Source: Glandiceps talaboti (taxonomy: Eukaryota; Hemichordata; Enteropneusta; Spengelidae). Taken from it: DNA of 64,000 nucleotides. The translations under genes were made by a program, and so were the position numbers. The notes under the pieces were generated by a model. That model saw nothing but the letters and a program-made list of their open reading frames with translations. It was not told the DNA's origin and made no database searches. The DNA lies in the NCBI RefSeq assembly GCF_964340395.1, contig NC_135551.1, positions 3,825,463-3,889,462 of the forward strand. Direction: 5' to 3'. Each line of letters starts with the position of its first letter. Within the stretch, counting starts at the first letter, position 1. Of this stretch, positions 41,600 to 53,900 are shown piece after piece.

Positions 41600-43522
41600 C
41601 ATACAGACAGACAGACAGAAAGAAAGAAAGAAAGAAAGAAACAAACAAACAAACAGTCAGTCATACAGACAGATGGGAAGGCAGATAGACAGACAAACAG
41701 TCAGGAACTGTAGCGGACATACAATTGCTACTAATAGTATGGGTAAGGTAGTATAAAACCGATACCTGTCATGACTAATTCTAAAGGTTACAGGTTAAAG
41801 GTCAACTCTCTACATTCTACACATAAACTTACTGTTATCATCCCAGTCGTCTTCTTCCAATTGGTCCAGGACATAGTCCATCACACTTCGTGCACCACAC
41901 TGAATGTTGATTAGCAAACGCTGACAGTCTGTCAGTATTAAATGAACATTACATCATCGTCAGACGAAAGTGAAAACAGTGCTAACTATTTTTCTAAATA
42001 AGTCTTCACATAAAATGCAACTTTCACTACATCTATTGACTTTGGCATCTATGTAAATGGTCGGTAAGGAATTAACTCTTTTTTACGTCTAGTAGGTACG
42101 TATACAATCGCACAATGTCACACAAGCTCAATAAACGAACTTCGCTTGTTTGGTGCCGGGAGCAGGAGGTCTGACGTCAATCCGATTGATGAACTTCATT
42201 TTCACACTTCTGACCAAATTTCGAAAATTGTCATGCCTTTCAATGATGACAGCTTATGTATTTACTACTGAGATGTTGATAAGTTGATTAAAATTTACCT
42301 CTAATGTGAGTTAAAGTGCTGGATTTCCGGTAGTATTTTAATGTGTTTACAGTCATGTTTTTACAGTGCAATCAATCATAGTGGTGTGACCGTCACAATT
42401 TTCATCATGGTTTACATCATATATAAACATGTCGATGTTGCACTTGTGAAGGTTCGTTTAGAGGGAGGGGGGGGGGGTGTCCTTTATAAACGAAGCTCGT
42501 TTGTTGAGCCTGTGCGACATTGTGCGATTGTTATATTTTCATTGGCTATTGATCATGTTAAGAAATAAAAGTAGATACAAATTTGATTGACGTCAATTTA
42601 CTAATATTGACCGTGTTTGTTTCCTTGGAAGCACACAAGTTATTTTGACGACTCTGGTTTTGTACCTACTGAATAAGATATGTCAGTCAGTATTCTTACC
42701 ATGATACCAAATACACCACGTTGTGAACCACAGCTGAGATAGAGGGCGCTATTCATTGTTACTCGCTGGGTGTATTATTTCAATGTATTTCCGCCAGTTG
42801 ATGTAAATTGTTTGCTCTGGGCCTTATTTAATCCAAAATGACCGACGTAGTGTTTAAATTTAGATTAATTATATTCCTACGAGAATTTCCACGAGTCTGA
42901 GAACATCGTTTTCCAATGTTGTATCTCACTACTACGTCACGGTACTTTTTTGTGAGTATGATAAATTACGTGTTCTGTTTCGCTTCTCAAAGGCCCATCT
43001 ACATATGGAAGTATCAATTTTGAATCATGTCACTTATATTTTCATTATAATTTTCCCCCTGATACTTTACATCTGCCTCATTGTTTGTTTGGTATACAAT
43101 AAAATCAGTTAGCAGTGAGTCAATGGTCCATTTCCGCTGACGGCGCTGTCTATTTTTTGACCACAGTCATAATGTCATCCGCTTAGAAATTAGTTTGGAT
43201 AAACATTATCTCCATTTACAGACAAACTTAACACATTTTGCTATCGCTAGAAATGTGTCCAAATCCTTTATTGTAAATCTCAGAATAAATCAAACGTTTT
43301 CACGATGATTTCATGGGGCACATGATCATTCACTGACTCGAGAACAATCGAATTATTACATCACCGATTGAAGTAGAAAACATATCCAGTAGTCGTGGGT
43401 AATCAGTGCTTGACGACTATAAATACCTATACCGTACCCAGCCACAGACAAGGGAAATAGTCTAAAATTGCATAAAATCATGCCCGGAATCACTTACCTC
43501 CGTATAAAACACTCGCGAACAT
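38472..43522 (-). CDS. CXorf65/C22orf15-like protein, 182 aa (5 exons)
   Basis: Minus-strand exons: 43498-43522 (25 nt, MFASVLYG), 41833-41928 (DCQRLLINIQCGARSVMDYV), 40898-41017 (TLIDLADEDGHLKYLL, ending TLVAIKIE), 39763-39834 (RNEDGSYKPFVPLTQNIPF) and 38472-38707 (ERLRLQREKMEKARLERARK to the stop). Phases all agree and donors are gtaag. The layout is a short beta-rich start, the motif IDLADEDG, a strand-like TLVAIKIE and a basic coiled tail. Together with the length it matches what I recall of vertebrate CXorf65 and C22orf15, which are uncharacterised. Exon 3 uses tctacag at 41018; a second acceptor 9 nt further in would drop three residues but keep frame. Function is unknown. Confidence 0.75.
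38786..39300 (-). repeat. 36/41-bp minisatellite in intron 4 of the CXorf65-like gene
   Basis: About 13 units of ccaaatagggagacagaggg followed by g(a/g)tgttggggttg, with a 41-bp form (plus tgaagt) and a 36-bp form. On the transcribed strand the unit is C/T-rich and lies just upstream of the exon 5 acceptor at 38708. Proline/serine-rich frames read through it are artefacts. Confidence 0.93.
39703..39800 (-). repeat. Tandem duplication across the exon 4 donor of the CXorf65-like gene
   Basis: On the minus strand, the exon 4 end (ataccattcaaacc...tttatgg) and donor gtaagtt are followed by a second copy of the same exon tail. In the copy the donor reads gcaagtt, with a further ttcaaaccaaaat duplication inside. 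The frame supports the first donor. Confidence 0.85.
41090..41165. repeat. (tatg)n/(tg)n microsatellite
   Basis: Pure tatg and tg tracts in intron 2 of the CXorf65-like gene. A larger cata/caca/gaca block follows at 41383-41700. The Cys/Val/Tyr and His/Thr/Ile-rich frames there are artefacts. Confidence 0.93.
41383..41700. repeat. cata/caca/gaca/gaaa compound microsatellite
   Basis: Alternating catacata and cacaca blocks end in gacagaca and gaaagaaa. Intron 2 of the CXorf65-like gene. Confidence 0.93.
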
Positions 43523-44300
43523 TTCCGTTGTTGTATAAATTATTTAACTCAGGGACGTCGTTCTGGTATGCGATGGCGACGTTATTAATGTGAATTCGAA
43601 GTGAAGTGATTTAATGTATAATTTGATATTTTCTTTCATGAGGTGTTACATAACGGTTACTGAATAGATAATGTCATTTCCAACTTTTTATGCGACTGGT
43701 AGAAATCATCCAACTGCCACGTTTCCACAATCATACACGCGTGTTCGAAAATTCATTTACTTTTCAAGTCGACGACCCTAGCGAGAGAATGTCGATAGAA
43801 ATCGAATGCGCTCTGGAATGGGCGCCTCTTTCATTTGCACGTGCAATTTCGCGTGGCGATTGCTACTAGCTCCCATAAAACTCGCGATGGACTGTACGAG
43901 TCGGGATTGTTTAATATCGGTGTAACCGTGAACACCTCCTGAATCTTTCCGGAATATTTCCTTAGTTGTGACTCCTATAGGATATGCAACTTGTTGTCAC
44001 TGGTGTGACTCATCGCTTTAATTCCCTCGTTGTTGGGGCATGAACATTTCCAAATGGCTGTCGTTGCTACGAGATATACCTCAGTGTTGGATACAGCGTT
44101 CAATAATGAGAGCTGTACACTGATGTGCTGTCTAAATTTATAATTATTTCGATAAAATGTCGTTAATTTTAGTCCGTGTGTTACCAAAGTCCATTACGTC
44201 GGTGATAAAATCGTTGATAATGTTGCCAGTAATCGTCTCGTCACTTTTCACTACGATTGTCAACTGTTCTGTTGTTTTGTAAGTTTAAAGAGTGTCTGTT
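43480..44300. promoter_or_regulatory. CpG-richer 5' region of the CXorf65-like gene
   Basis: Around and upstream of the ATG at 43522 (minus strand) CpG is visibly more frequent than in the surrounding AT-rich DNA (cacgcgtgttcg, gtcgacgaccctagcgag, aatgcgctctgg, tttcgcgtggcgattg). This suggests a promoter region. No TATA element or defined factor site is claimed. Confidence 0.4.
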
Positions 44301-44435
44301 GGAATATTATTACCTACTATAACATGTATTGCTTATGTTAACAATGTTGTTATGAGTGTAGTTTTCAGGTACAGTTACATGCAGAACGATGTTTTGTGTA
44401 ATTTACATAACTTCCTTGCTATGACTGATACTTCA

Positions 44436-44483
44436 ACATACATACATACATACATACATACATACATTCATACATACATACAT

Positions 44484-44514
<31 letters not shown>

Positions 44515-44555
44515 TACATACATACAGAGCATACATACATACATACATGCACGCA

Positions 44556-44600
<45 letters not shown>

Positions 44601-44602
44601 CG
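44436..44602. repeat. cata/cgca/caca microsatellite
   Basis: catacata tract, then gcacgcacgcac and a (ca)n run. Confidence 0.93.
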
Positions 44603-45036
44603 CGGTTCTAGCGAAACCGCTACCAGTACTGCATCTACGATCTACTATGGTATATAAATTATAATAACACAACTTTTAATTTCCTCCTTAAAACAATTCA
44701 CAGAATGTTGTATTTAATCTAGTGTTGATATTAATATTTTAAAAGTATTTGGGAACTGATGGTTACTAAAAACAGTTGCAAAAGTGTCATTAAATGCTGT
44801 CATTTCAGAACAAAATGTTAAAAATCTTCTACAGCAGGAGGGGTACACCCCCTCCTGACCCCCCCCCCTGCCGTCGCATTACCAGCCGCGCCGACCTAGC
44901 ATAGCAGGTCGAGTAAAACATATACTGTCTAAGCCCTCTTGTGAAAAAATCACATTTGTTGACGTCAAAGAGCAAAGTGTCACTGCCTTCTAAAAAGATA
45001 TAATTTTATATTATTAATACGTGTATATGCAGTATA

Positions 45037-45076
<40 letters not shown>

Positions 45077-45457
45077 GAGGGGGTCACTCAAATTTACAAT
45101 ATCAGATGGGGGTTGTTGTTATATTTTTTGAGCAAAATGAGGGGGTTGGGTTACCCATATTTTCAAATTATTCATTATATTCCTCCGACCCCCCCCCCCC
45201 GACCGTAAATAAGTAAGATTTGTTAACTTTATAATTCTATTGCCGAACAGGTCGCGTAATGCTGGATATATAAAAACTACTTTTTAGCTTGTCCCTTCAA
45301 TATAAAGGAATACAGCTAGGATAAAAATCAGCTTTGGCTTGTTCCACTTTTATTAGATTTCATTATGTATTACTACATGAAAATTAGTAGATTGTCGTTA
45401 TAAACACTGTCACTATAATTGGAGTTCATACATTGCAGATAAGTTTTATTATTGTTT

Positions 45458-45593
<136 letters not shown>

Positions 45594-45689
45594 ATGGGAC
45601 ATGCAGTGATAGGTCTGTCATGTCAGGGGTAGAATGAAACATTCTAGTATGAATGATCAATACGAATGTTTCAAGCTGTAACTTTGTGC

Positions 45690-45752
45690 ATGTATGTGTG
45701 TATATATGTATGTATGCATGTCTCTGTATGTATGTATGTATGTATGTATGTA

Positions 45753-45784
<32 letters not shown>

Positions 45785-46020
45785 CATGTATGTATGTATG
45801 TATGTATGTATGTATGTATGTATGCATGTCTCTATGTATGTATGTATGTATGTATGTATGTATGTATGTATGTATGTATGTATGTATGTATGTATGTATG
45901 TATGTATGTATGCATGTCTCTATGTATGTATGTATGTATGTATGTATGTATGTATGTATGTATGTATGTATGTATGAATGTATGTACTATATATGTATGT
46001 ATGAATGCATGCATGTCTGT
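45690..46020. repeat. (TATG)n microsatellite, ~330 bp
   Basis: tatgtatg tract interrupted by gcatgtctc at about 55-130-bp intervals, showing higher-order duplication. The MYVC-type frames are artefacts. Confidence 0.95.
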
Positions 46021-48439
46021 CTTGTAAGAATAGTGTGTCTAACAATATATTTCCATAGGACGGCATTACTCCTGTTTTCATCCCGATCTTAGATAGCGGA
46101 GGACGGACAGACGCCTAAATACACGTGGTGTTTTTTTTTCACATAACATCCGATCAGCGAGCCAATACATCAAGCTAGCTTTCAATGTCTTCTCAATATA
46201 TGCCCGCCATTCACTATGTGTCGTCATGCTAAATTTCAACCAGATGATCACTCTACCATCCAATCCAGAGAAAAAAGTCACGATGTCGTGGCCAACACAG
46301 TCAGAAACACATAAATCTACTTAACTTTGTGACATATCTGTAAGGGCTGTGGTGGGTCGTGTCTATACTATACTGATTATCATATATTTAGTACATGTCA
46401 ACAAATCCATTCACGCTGACATATCCGAGTATGACGTACCCTGATATCACCTAATTTGAACGACCAAATCGATCAGTCGACAATTTCCCTTTGTTAAAAG
46501 ATAACACAGGTCTACCTTTTGTGAGTCACATGAATTTATAGTATGTCACCACAATACAACACTATGCTAGTGTCGTAATTTATTTTCTGCATTCATAATG
46601 CCGGTTTGACCCTTTTCAAGGTAAAGCAAATAAGTACCTAATAACTAACATAAAGTTGGCCTAATAACGACTGTAGTGTAGGGCACTTATATTCACGGCA
46701 TATAAATAATTGTAATACCGCCACTCGGGCCCGAGTTTGACATGTCTGACATTTTAAAGTCGTATTTATGATACAACCACACAAGACAACAGTATTATCC
46801 AATGTAAATATGTATCTAAACAACTGAACAAATAATGTTTTCATGAAAAATAAGAACATTTTACTGTTTTTATTTTCCTTCTCTTGGTGTAAGATTACAT
46901 TACTGTTACATTTGATTCATCGACAATACATATAACATAATTATTACTGTACAGTATACGTATGTATATAAATAGCAACAGTGTCTGTCTCGGCTGACCT
47001 AGGCCTCAGACCACTATAGAGAACTTTGAAGGGTTACTTCCTTATTGATAAACTCATTTTTATTCAATTGTGGTTCCTTGTACATGTTTTTAGTGCTTTC
47101 ACATCATTTTAACACTCGTCGTTGCGAACATGCAAATCAAACTAAAAATATATTTTGTGTAATTTTTTTCCATTTTTCAGTTTCTCTACAGCCGCGTCTA
47201 AACTGAAACTTGTATAATGCATACCAATAGAAAGAGAGAAGTCAGTCTAGTATTTTACATGCATAGCTCTGACGTGTCTGGTGCAATCCCCAGTTCAACG
47301 AACTAATCTACATAATAGAGACCAACACAACTCAATGTGAGCCGGAGTCAGTGGAATTATCAGTATGCCACCACAATGGTCTTTTCATAATAAGCCTGTC
47401 ATAACTTTAGTGTCCGCACTTGTAATGGTGCTTTGATTTGTTCTTAACTAAAGTCGACGTCTGACAGTTACGTGAATTAAGTGCCGAGTTGACGTTAAGG
47501 ACCAATTTATTTGGTTTACTAGGAATTTTTATGGCATATATTAAGATTGTAATAAATACCGTATTTTATGGCATATATTATGATTGTAATAAATACCGTA
47601 TCAATATGGTTGACGTTTTAATACGAGAATTGGCAAATTGGTTACTGGGATTTATGTGGTGGTGGTGGAATAATCTGATGTTTTCTTTCTCTCCCAGGCT
47701 AGGCTTATTATAAGTTAAGAATAATTTATGATGATTACAGGGTGATACAATAATATCCATATGACCAAGGCACTGCTATCAACCACCTTGGTAGTCTACC
47801 TCATGTAACAATTACAGATTTACTTCTTTGTGCCTATCTTATTTTGCTGATAACATGCTTTCCGTGGTAGTATCAATACAATTGTTACATACAAGGTTTG
47901 GTTGGTTTTCCGAGTGACTGATATCATTAGTCTATATCTAATAGATGCACGTGATTACGTCACATTCATGCCAGTCATGCCAACATATACATTCTAATAA
48001 CTATTTCACACACAAAAAATATTTGTCTTTATTCCTTTTAATGAAAGATGCACCTGCAAGGTACTAATTCTACTGTATGGAAATAGAATGACAAGTCAGT
48101 CTGGATATTGTGAATAGCTCTGTCAGTAATTTGCTGAAAAACTTAATGTGTAATTAAAACAATGATACTTGATTTAGTCAGTTAGGTTTGTGATTTCAAA
48201 CATTTTTACTTGGATATCAACATAATATTCTAAAATGCAAATATTAGCAAATGTATTAAAACACACAAATGCAAGTTCTATTGTGACATTTGTTAGTTTT
48301 TAGAATCTGTAAGATTTGACATTATTAATTCTAGAAATCCATGCCAAAATATATATCTCATATCACAGACATTGGAGATAGTCTCTCTCCGACGTCTATG
48401 CATGATGGATAAATGCAGCAGCAGTTTAAAACTTGGACG

Positions 48440-48720
48440 GAGGCTATTTTCTGCAATGTCATCATCACAGTAACTTGTGGGCTAATGTTCTCATCAAGGA
48501 TAGTCGTAATACAAAATAAATCGCGTTATCAGGTATTTACGAATTTACAAAACCACCATCACCGGTGTTTGCACATACAAATCGTTTTTACGTGTAATAC
48601 CTGTAATGGTAATTGTTGAAATAGTCAATTATACCGTCAATGTATTTTGTATTACAACCATCCTTGAATGAAATATTAGACCACAAACGACTGTGGTCAT
48701 CATGAGTGTATTGTGGTCTA
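48440..48720. repeat. Fold-back repeat, ~75-bp arms
   Basis: Left arm about 48450-48523 and right arm about 48640-48712 are imperfect reverse complements (shared: gtgg(g/t)ctaat, tcaaggat, gtaatacaaaat). It is followed by ggaacaaaacaaacg and atggaaatagaggtaaat, which recur in the palindrome at 49.35 kb. Confidence 0.65.
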
Positions 48721-49298
48721 TCAATTTCCGCGGCGATCATGCACCCGGAACAAAACAAACGACACAAAACGATGGAAATAGAGGTAAATAACATATCTAG
48801 CCGATTTCACCACATCAGATTGAGGTTTGTTGAGATTGGTGGTCTGTGTGATTCTCAGGTGATCACAACGCTGAAATTACAGCAGTTTGGTAACCGGCAA
48901 AGATGAACGGCAATACTATTTGTAAACATAACTAATATTGGCAAATAACAAAAATCGACAATAGATCTAGACTGTATTACGAAAGTGTTGGAATTCAATT
49001 GAGAATTGTTTTTCTGTCAAACATGTAAGCCATAGTCTACAACCTTTTGAATTGCAGATAATCTGTGATAAAACGCTAACAAGACTTTGATCTATGTAAC
49101 ATACCTTGGTTAAGAAGCAGATATGGGTTGGGAACCCATTGTACACTGTGACTGAATTGGGGAAGTTCATTGACTCTCTACGTTGTATTTCAATGAATTA
49201 CTGTATGTGTCAGCTATTAGGAAGAAACTATGTCGTGATTTGAGATTATTATTAAACTTTTAAGAGTGACATCTAGGAAGATGACATTACATCGGCTA

Positions 49299-49410
49299 AG
49301 TGTCTTTCTTTTAATACTTCTATTTCCATCGTTTTGTGTGCTTTGTTTTGTTCCGGAACAAAACAAACGTCACGACAGGATGGAAATGGAAGTAAAGAAA
49401 GACATTTAGC
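49299..49410. repeat. ~110-bp near-perfect palindrome
   Basis: Centred on ttccggaa at 49351-49358. Left arm tgtctttctttt, cttctatttccatc, gttttgtt pairs with aacaaaac, gatggaaatggaag, aaagaaagaca. It lies 3' of the TRIM-type gene and shares its right arm with 48730-48800. Confidence 0.8.
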
Positions 49411-49577
49411 TGCTTTCAACACATTCGATTTTAATCAGATTGACATTACACCAAATGTTGTAATCGAAACTGTGCATTGCCTTATATGACAACTGTCACT
49501 GTTCACTTATAAGAAGTGATGTAATACATTGAAGTTGTGAGCATATTGTTTTTTTCTCTGTCAAACACTGCATAGAT

Positions 49578-51884
49578 TTACTGTGCGAACACTTTAATGC
49601 AGCAGTTGTCTCGGTCAGCAACAATCACCTTTGGTGGTTCATCTATGGTTAATGCAATACCAATTGGTGTGCTCAGCCCATCTTGGTCGCTGTCAACACG
49701 GCCGATAAAGTGACCATTGCTGGTAAACTTAACTACACGATGATTATCACTTACGTATACGATTCCATCATCGCTGACGATAACTCCTCTAGGGTTCTTG
49801 AGTTGACCATCTTTATCACCATGACTACCAAAGGTATATGAGTATTGCCCATCAGCCATGAACACCTGGATGCGATGGTTGTTTCTGTCAGCTACGAAGA
49901 CCAGTCCTTGGCAAATCTCAATGCTTAAGGAATAGGGAAAATCGAGTTCACCGTGACCTTTCCCCTCTGACCCAAATGACCTGATGTACTTTCCATTCTG
50001 TGTATACATGTGAATACAATGTCCTACTTTGTCTGTCACATACACAGTGCCATTAAATGGACTCACTGCGATGCCATATGGGTCTTTAAGTTCATTTTGT
50101 CCAAAGCATCTAATGATCTGTCCATTCTCATCACTTACAACAACTTGGTTATTACCATCATCTAAACAATGATATATGTTCCCATTAGAGATGGCTACAT
50201 CACATGGCCGAAATGTCTTCGGAAAATGCGGAAATTGTACACATTTCTCTGCTTTACCATGGATTGCAGTTATCAGAAGTTTATTGTCCCCTCTGTCTGC
50301 AGTCACGATGTTTCCAGATTGATTTATAGCTACACCAAATAAATCACTGTTAGAAAACTTCGCCCCTTTACTTCCCCTTCTATTGATGGTCCTCACCAGT
50401 CTCCCGATAGGTTTTGGTGTATTCATTTGTACACTATTCACACTGCCATTCCGCCTTTCACTACTGTTCCCACATACGGCCTTAACTATTTTGTCTACCA
50501 CCGTCAGTATGACTGGACATCCGGGTAATACCTGGCCTCCTATCATCATGGTAACTTCGTATCTACCGACCATCTGTCCATGCACTGTCACTGTATGGGT
50601 ACCATTTTTGTTGTCGACTACTTTGACATCTTCAGGGGTTCCATCGGGTTTCCTTAACTGAGCTTCAACTATCTGTTTTGTGACCATTTTCTTTCCTCTG
50701 GAATCTCTGGTTGTGATCACTAGATTTACAGACTCCCCTCTCACCACATGTTTAGGAATATTTTCAACTGTTCCTTGTGATATACATACTTTTGGTCGTT
50801 CCTTTATTGTTCCAAGTATCCCATCACCAATAACAATGTCACTTGGCTGCAACTCTATGACTGTATTGGCAAGGGTTGAACTGGTGTCCATCATAGTCAG
50901 TGATTTGAGTCGCTGTGTGTCACACCCTTTGGTGGATATAACCTGGTTATCACTGCCGTAGCGCAATAACGCTTCTAAGTATCTGCAAGTGCTTTTGATA
51001 CCAGCATGCTTTACTTCCAAATCAGCAATATCCACTTCAGCAGTTTTCATTTTATTGTCATGTTCTACATTCATCGCGTCGACTAGTCGCTCTTCTTTAC
51101 TTTTCACATTGTCACCTACTTCATCCGCTTTCGTTCTCACCTTCTTATCTTCGCCCATCCGTCGTTCTATTAATTCACTGTACTTCTGCTTAGCAAGAGC
51201 TTTACTCTTATCGACTTCCGTCACCTTGATTCTCAATTTCCAGACAATATCCTGTAGTGTTATCTTGTGTTCATCTGCCACATCTTTCAGTTTCCTATGA
51301 CTATGTTCTCGTACGCGATGCTTTACGATTTTACATGCTAGACATATCGGTATTTCACAGGTGTCACAGTACAATTCGACTTTATTCGATGCATGGACAC
51401 GGCAATATTCAAGTGTTTGTTTTGATCTTGTTCCGTTCGACTCCGCTCCTTTCTGTGATTCAACTGTCAGAAATCTATGCGACTTTGTCAAAGGAAAGCG
51501 CCGATGTGCCCTCACACAAATACCACAGAGAAAATGTTTACATTCTACGCACCTGCGGATTGCTGTGTTATCTTTACAATCTTCACATCTGATAGGAGTT
51601 GCCTCGGAGTTTTTTGGTAGTCGGTGATACATGTTAATCAAGTCGTTCAAAAAACAGTCACATTTCAATTTTGGCACTCCTCCAATTGGCAGTTTACACC
51701 GAGAACCACAAAGTCGACAGACTAGTAAACCCGTCTTCCTGAATTGCTGTATCAAACAATGCTGACAGAATGTATGCAGACATGGTAGAATTTTGGGAGT
51801 CTTCAACTCTTCCAGACAGATAGTACAACACAACAAATCCTCACCGATCTCTTCTAGAATAGCTGCCTCGTCTGCCGCTGCCAT
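49578..51884 (-). CDS. TRIM-NHL protein, 768 aa, single exon (TRIM2/3/71-like)
   Basis: Domains in order: C3HC4 RING (C20, C23, C35, H37, C40, C43, C56, C59); two B-boxes (about 100-136, starting CEDC; and 161-196, starting CRVH); coiled coil about 205-310 rich in K/E; filamin/Ig domain about 363-464 (VVDNKNGTHTVTV, GRYEVTMMIGG, GCPV); and NHL repeats about 508-768 (e.g. DPYGIAVSPFNGTVYVTD, VFVADRNNHRIQVF, VYVSDNHRVVKF, VIVADRDNC). Family knowledge: RING-dependent E3 ubiquitin ligases whose NHL propeller binds protein or RNA. The ATG at 51884 has a strong context (aacATGG) and precedes a conserved-type start; the frame extends 15 codons upstream only from a TTG. The intronless coding region contrasts with neighbouring genes, suggesting a retrocopy-type expansion member. 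Confidence 0.93.
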   Translation of the reverse strand: MAAADEAAILEEIGEDLLCCTICLEELKTPKILPCLHTFCQHCLIQQFRKTGLLVCRLCGSRCKLPIGGVPKLKCDCFLNDLINMYHRLPKNSEATPIRCEDCKDNTAIRRCVECKHFLCGICVRAHRRFPLTKSHRFLTVESQKGAESNGTRSKQTLEYCRVHASNKVELYCDTCEIPICLACKIVKHRVREHSHRKLKDVADEHKITLQDIVWKLRIKVTEVDKSKALAKQKYSELIERRMGEDKKVRTKADEVGDNVKSKEERLVDAMNVEHDNKMKTAEVDIADLEVKHAGIKSTCRYLEALLRYGSDNQVISTKGCDTQRLKSLTMMDTSSTLANTVIELQPSDIVIGDGILGTIKERPKVCISQGTVENIPKHVVRGESVNLVITTRDSRGKKMVTKQIVEAQLRKPDGTPEDVKVVDNKNGTHTVTVHGQMVGRYEVTMMIGGQVLPGCPVILTVVDKIVKAVCGNSSERRNGSVNSVQMNTPKPIGRLVRTINRRGSKGAKFSNSDLFGVAINQSGNIVTADRGDNKLLITAIHGKAEKCVQFPHFPKTFRPCDVAISNGNIYHCLDDGNNQVVVSDENGQIIRCFGQNELKDPYGIAVSPFNGTVYVTDKVGHCIHMYTQNGKYIRSFGSEGKGHGELDFPYSLSIEICQGLVFVADRNNHRIQVFMADGQYSYTFGSHGDKDGQLKNPRGVIVSDDGIVYVSDNHRVVKFTSNGHFIGRVDSDQDGLSTPIGIALTIDEPPKVIVADRDNCCIKVFAQ

Positions 51885-52321
51885 GTTGTTGTTTTGTTGA
51901 CTCAACCAAATCGTATAATAGGGCTTCAATAAGGCACCTTAATTTGTTGTTAATAAATCTCAACAGGATATCAAAATAGTGCATACAGGAACAATACAGT
52001 AAGTGATAAAGTATATCCGATATCACAAACTTAGAGGGTCTAAGTACAATGCAGGGTCCAAGGGGGAAGTATAGTATTTTTTGTGAGTGAATAACCCCAG
52101 GTCAAAGGTCAAGAGTTGTATTCATCGGTATATGCATATGTGTTATACAAAACAGACACGCATGTCTATACAGATATATTGTCCCGTTCTTTATAGAAAC
52201 CACTCCTTTACAATTTTCTTGTTTACGTAAGTTTCGTCTCAGACCACTATCATGGAAATTTTTCTATAGTGGTCTGAGGTTTGGTGAAGACGTTCATAGA
52301 TCAAAGAAATTATTAAGGGAC

Positions 52322-52425
52322 CGGGGGGGGGGGGTCACCCTGTTTTGAAATTGGCAGTTGGTGGGGGGGGGGGGGTCATGCTGTTTTGAAAATTGTGGAT
52401 GGGGGGGGGGGGGTCATTGTGTTTT
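52322..52425. repeat. Three G-run tandem units
   Basis: Units of ~12-13 G followed by gtca(t/c)...tgttttg(a/g)a recur three times. A related copy in both G- and C-run form is at 54000-54095, and similar DNA is at 45060-45200. Confidence 0.8.
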
Positions 52426-52979
52426 GGATTGTGATGGAAGAAGACGATCCTTTTCTACAATGATATATAGCCTTGAATGTCTGAATTGACTGGGTACATG
52501 TATGATTTATTATTGTCCCTGTTTCTTACATAAATTCTTTAATATATTACTTCAGATCACGTAAGAGTTCAAACATACCTCTACATATATACATATACAT
52601 GTATTATCTAGCTACCACAATAGTTACAGAACATGTCATGTAAATGCTTGACTGTTTCACATTAATTCTTCACTTATATTGCACTTTAGGGCAAAAATGA
52701 ACTTGAAGGTTTCGTAATGGTAAGTAAACTTCAGAGATAGTTTATAAAAGAAGTTTATCTAAATCGTTCTACTCTTCAGTATAAAGAGTAGATGCACTTT
52801 CTATTTTAGACACTACATGTTATCGACACTATAAAACACCACATCTCATCAGATTCCAGTTTCTATTAAGTATTATGCACTAGGTATGACCACCTAAAGT
52901 TCTGTAACATACCAGTGACTTTTAATACTATACATGCAATATTAATGCCACTGTACCAATGTTACGGGCCCATTGTTAT

Positions 52980-53900
52980 GTGACATGGGAAACTCATTTG
53001 GAACTTACATTAACTTTAAAACTTTCGAAGCTTTGAAATATTACCTGAAAGGCTATGAATAACCTACAAATTGCCTTAATAGAACCAAAAATCCTCCGGA
53101 TCTGCTAGAGGAGACCACTAGAACTCCCTCACCTCCAGAGGTCACTCATGCATTCAACCAACAATCAGACGAACCAACCTTTTTAATGTCATAATGGTAT
53201 TAAACTTTCTTAAGGATTTTCACCCTATGCTAATTTGAGATAATATTGTCTTTTAAGATGTGAAATGTTTGCCAAGATAGTCAAAAATTGCCTTAAAACT
53301 CCAAACTCACTTACTAATGATATTACCATTAGATGTGCTGACCTTTTTTTATAATGATTAAGAACATATTTCAACTCTTTAGTAAGTAAGTAAGTAAGTG
53401 ACACGTAAGTAAGTATGTAAGTTATAGATGATACTTTGTGATACTTGATGGTGCTGTCTTGTAAAGCTTGGAAATTATTGCCTGAAAGTGTCGTAATAGC
53501 CTAAAATGGGCTTCAAGAGTAAGAAAAACCTCCAGAACTTCTGGGGGGAGACCCCCCCCCCCCCACAAGAGGTGGAAATAATTTATCCCAGTCTCAAGCT
53601 CTTCCCCTACCTCTTACTGTCAAGATGCTATTAAACTTTATTTTAAAAGTATTTCAACCTATGAATTTGCTTTTTACATGTGGTGTTGTCTTGTAAAGCT
53701 TGGAAATTATTGACTGAAAGTTTCTGAATAGGCTACAAATGGGCTTTAAGGGTAAAAAGACCTGTATAGCTTCTATGGAGACCCCCTAGGACCCCCACGA
53801 GAGGTGTACATATTCCCATCTCAAGCTTTCCCTATCTTTCACGGTCTAGATGCTATTAAACTCCACTTTGAATATACTTACCTTGTGTTGTCAATAATTA
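52980..53900. repeat. Diverged ~240-bp tandem repeat, 3 copies
   Basis: Copies share aaagcttggaaattattg, ctgaaag, gggctt(c/t)aa, gggagacccc and gctattaaactt at about 53.02, 53.46 and 53.69 kb. Copies 2 and 3 are the most alike. No coding frame. Confidence 0.7.

Noticed and set aside
47489-47713. 74-codon plus-strand frame
   Set aside because: Contains a duplicated tatggcatatatta segment and a tggtgg run; no homology recognised and no splice context.
50383-51300. Plus-strand frames of about 100 codons
   Set aside because: Antisense shadows of the TRIM-NHL coding exon.
51885-51929. Upstream 15-residue extension of the TRIM-NHL protein
   Set aside because: Begins at TTG, not ATG; the ATG at 51884 has a good start context and precedes the RING at a usual distance.
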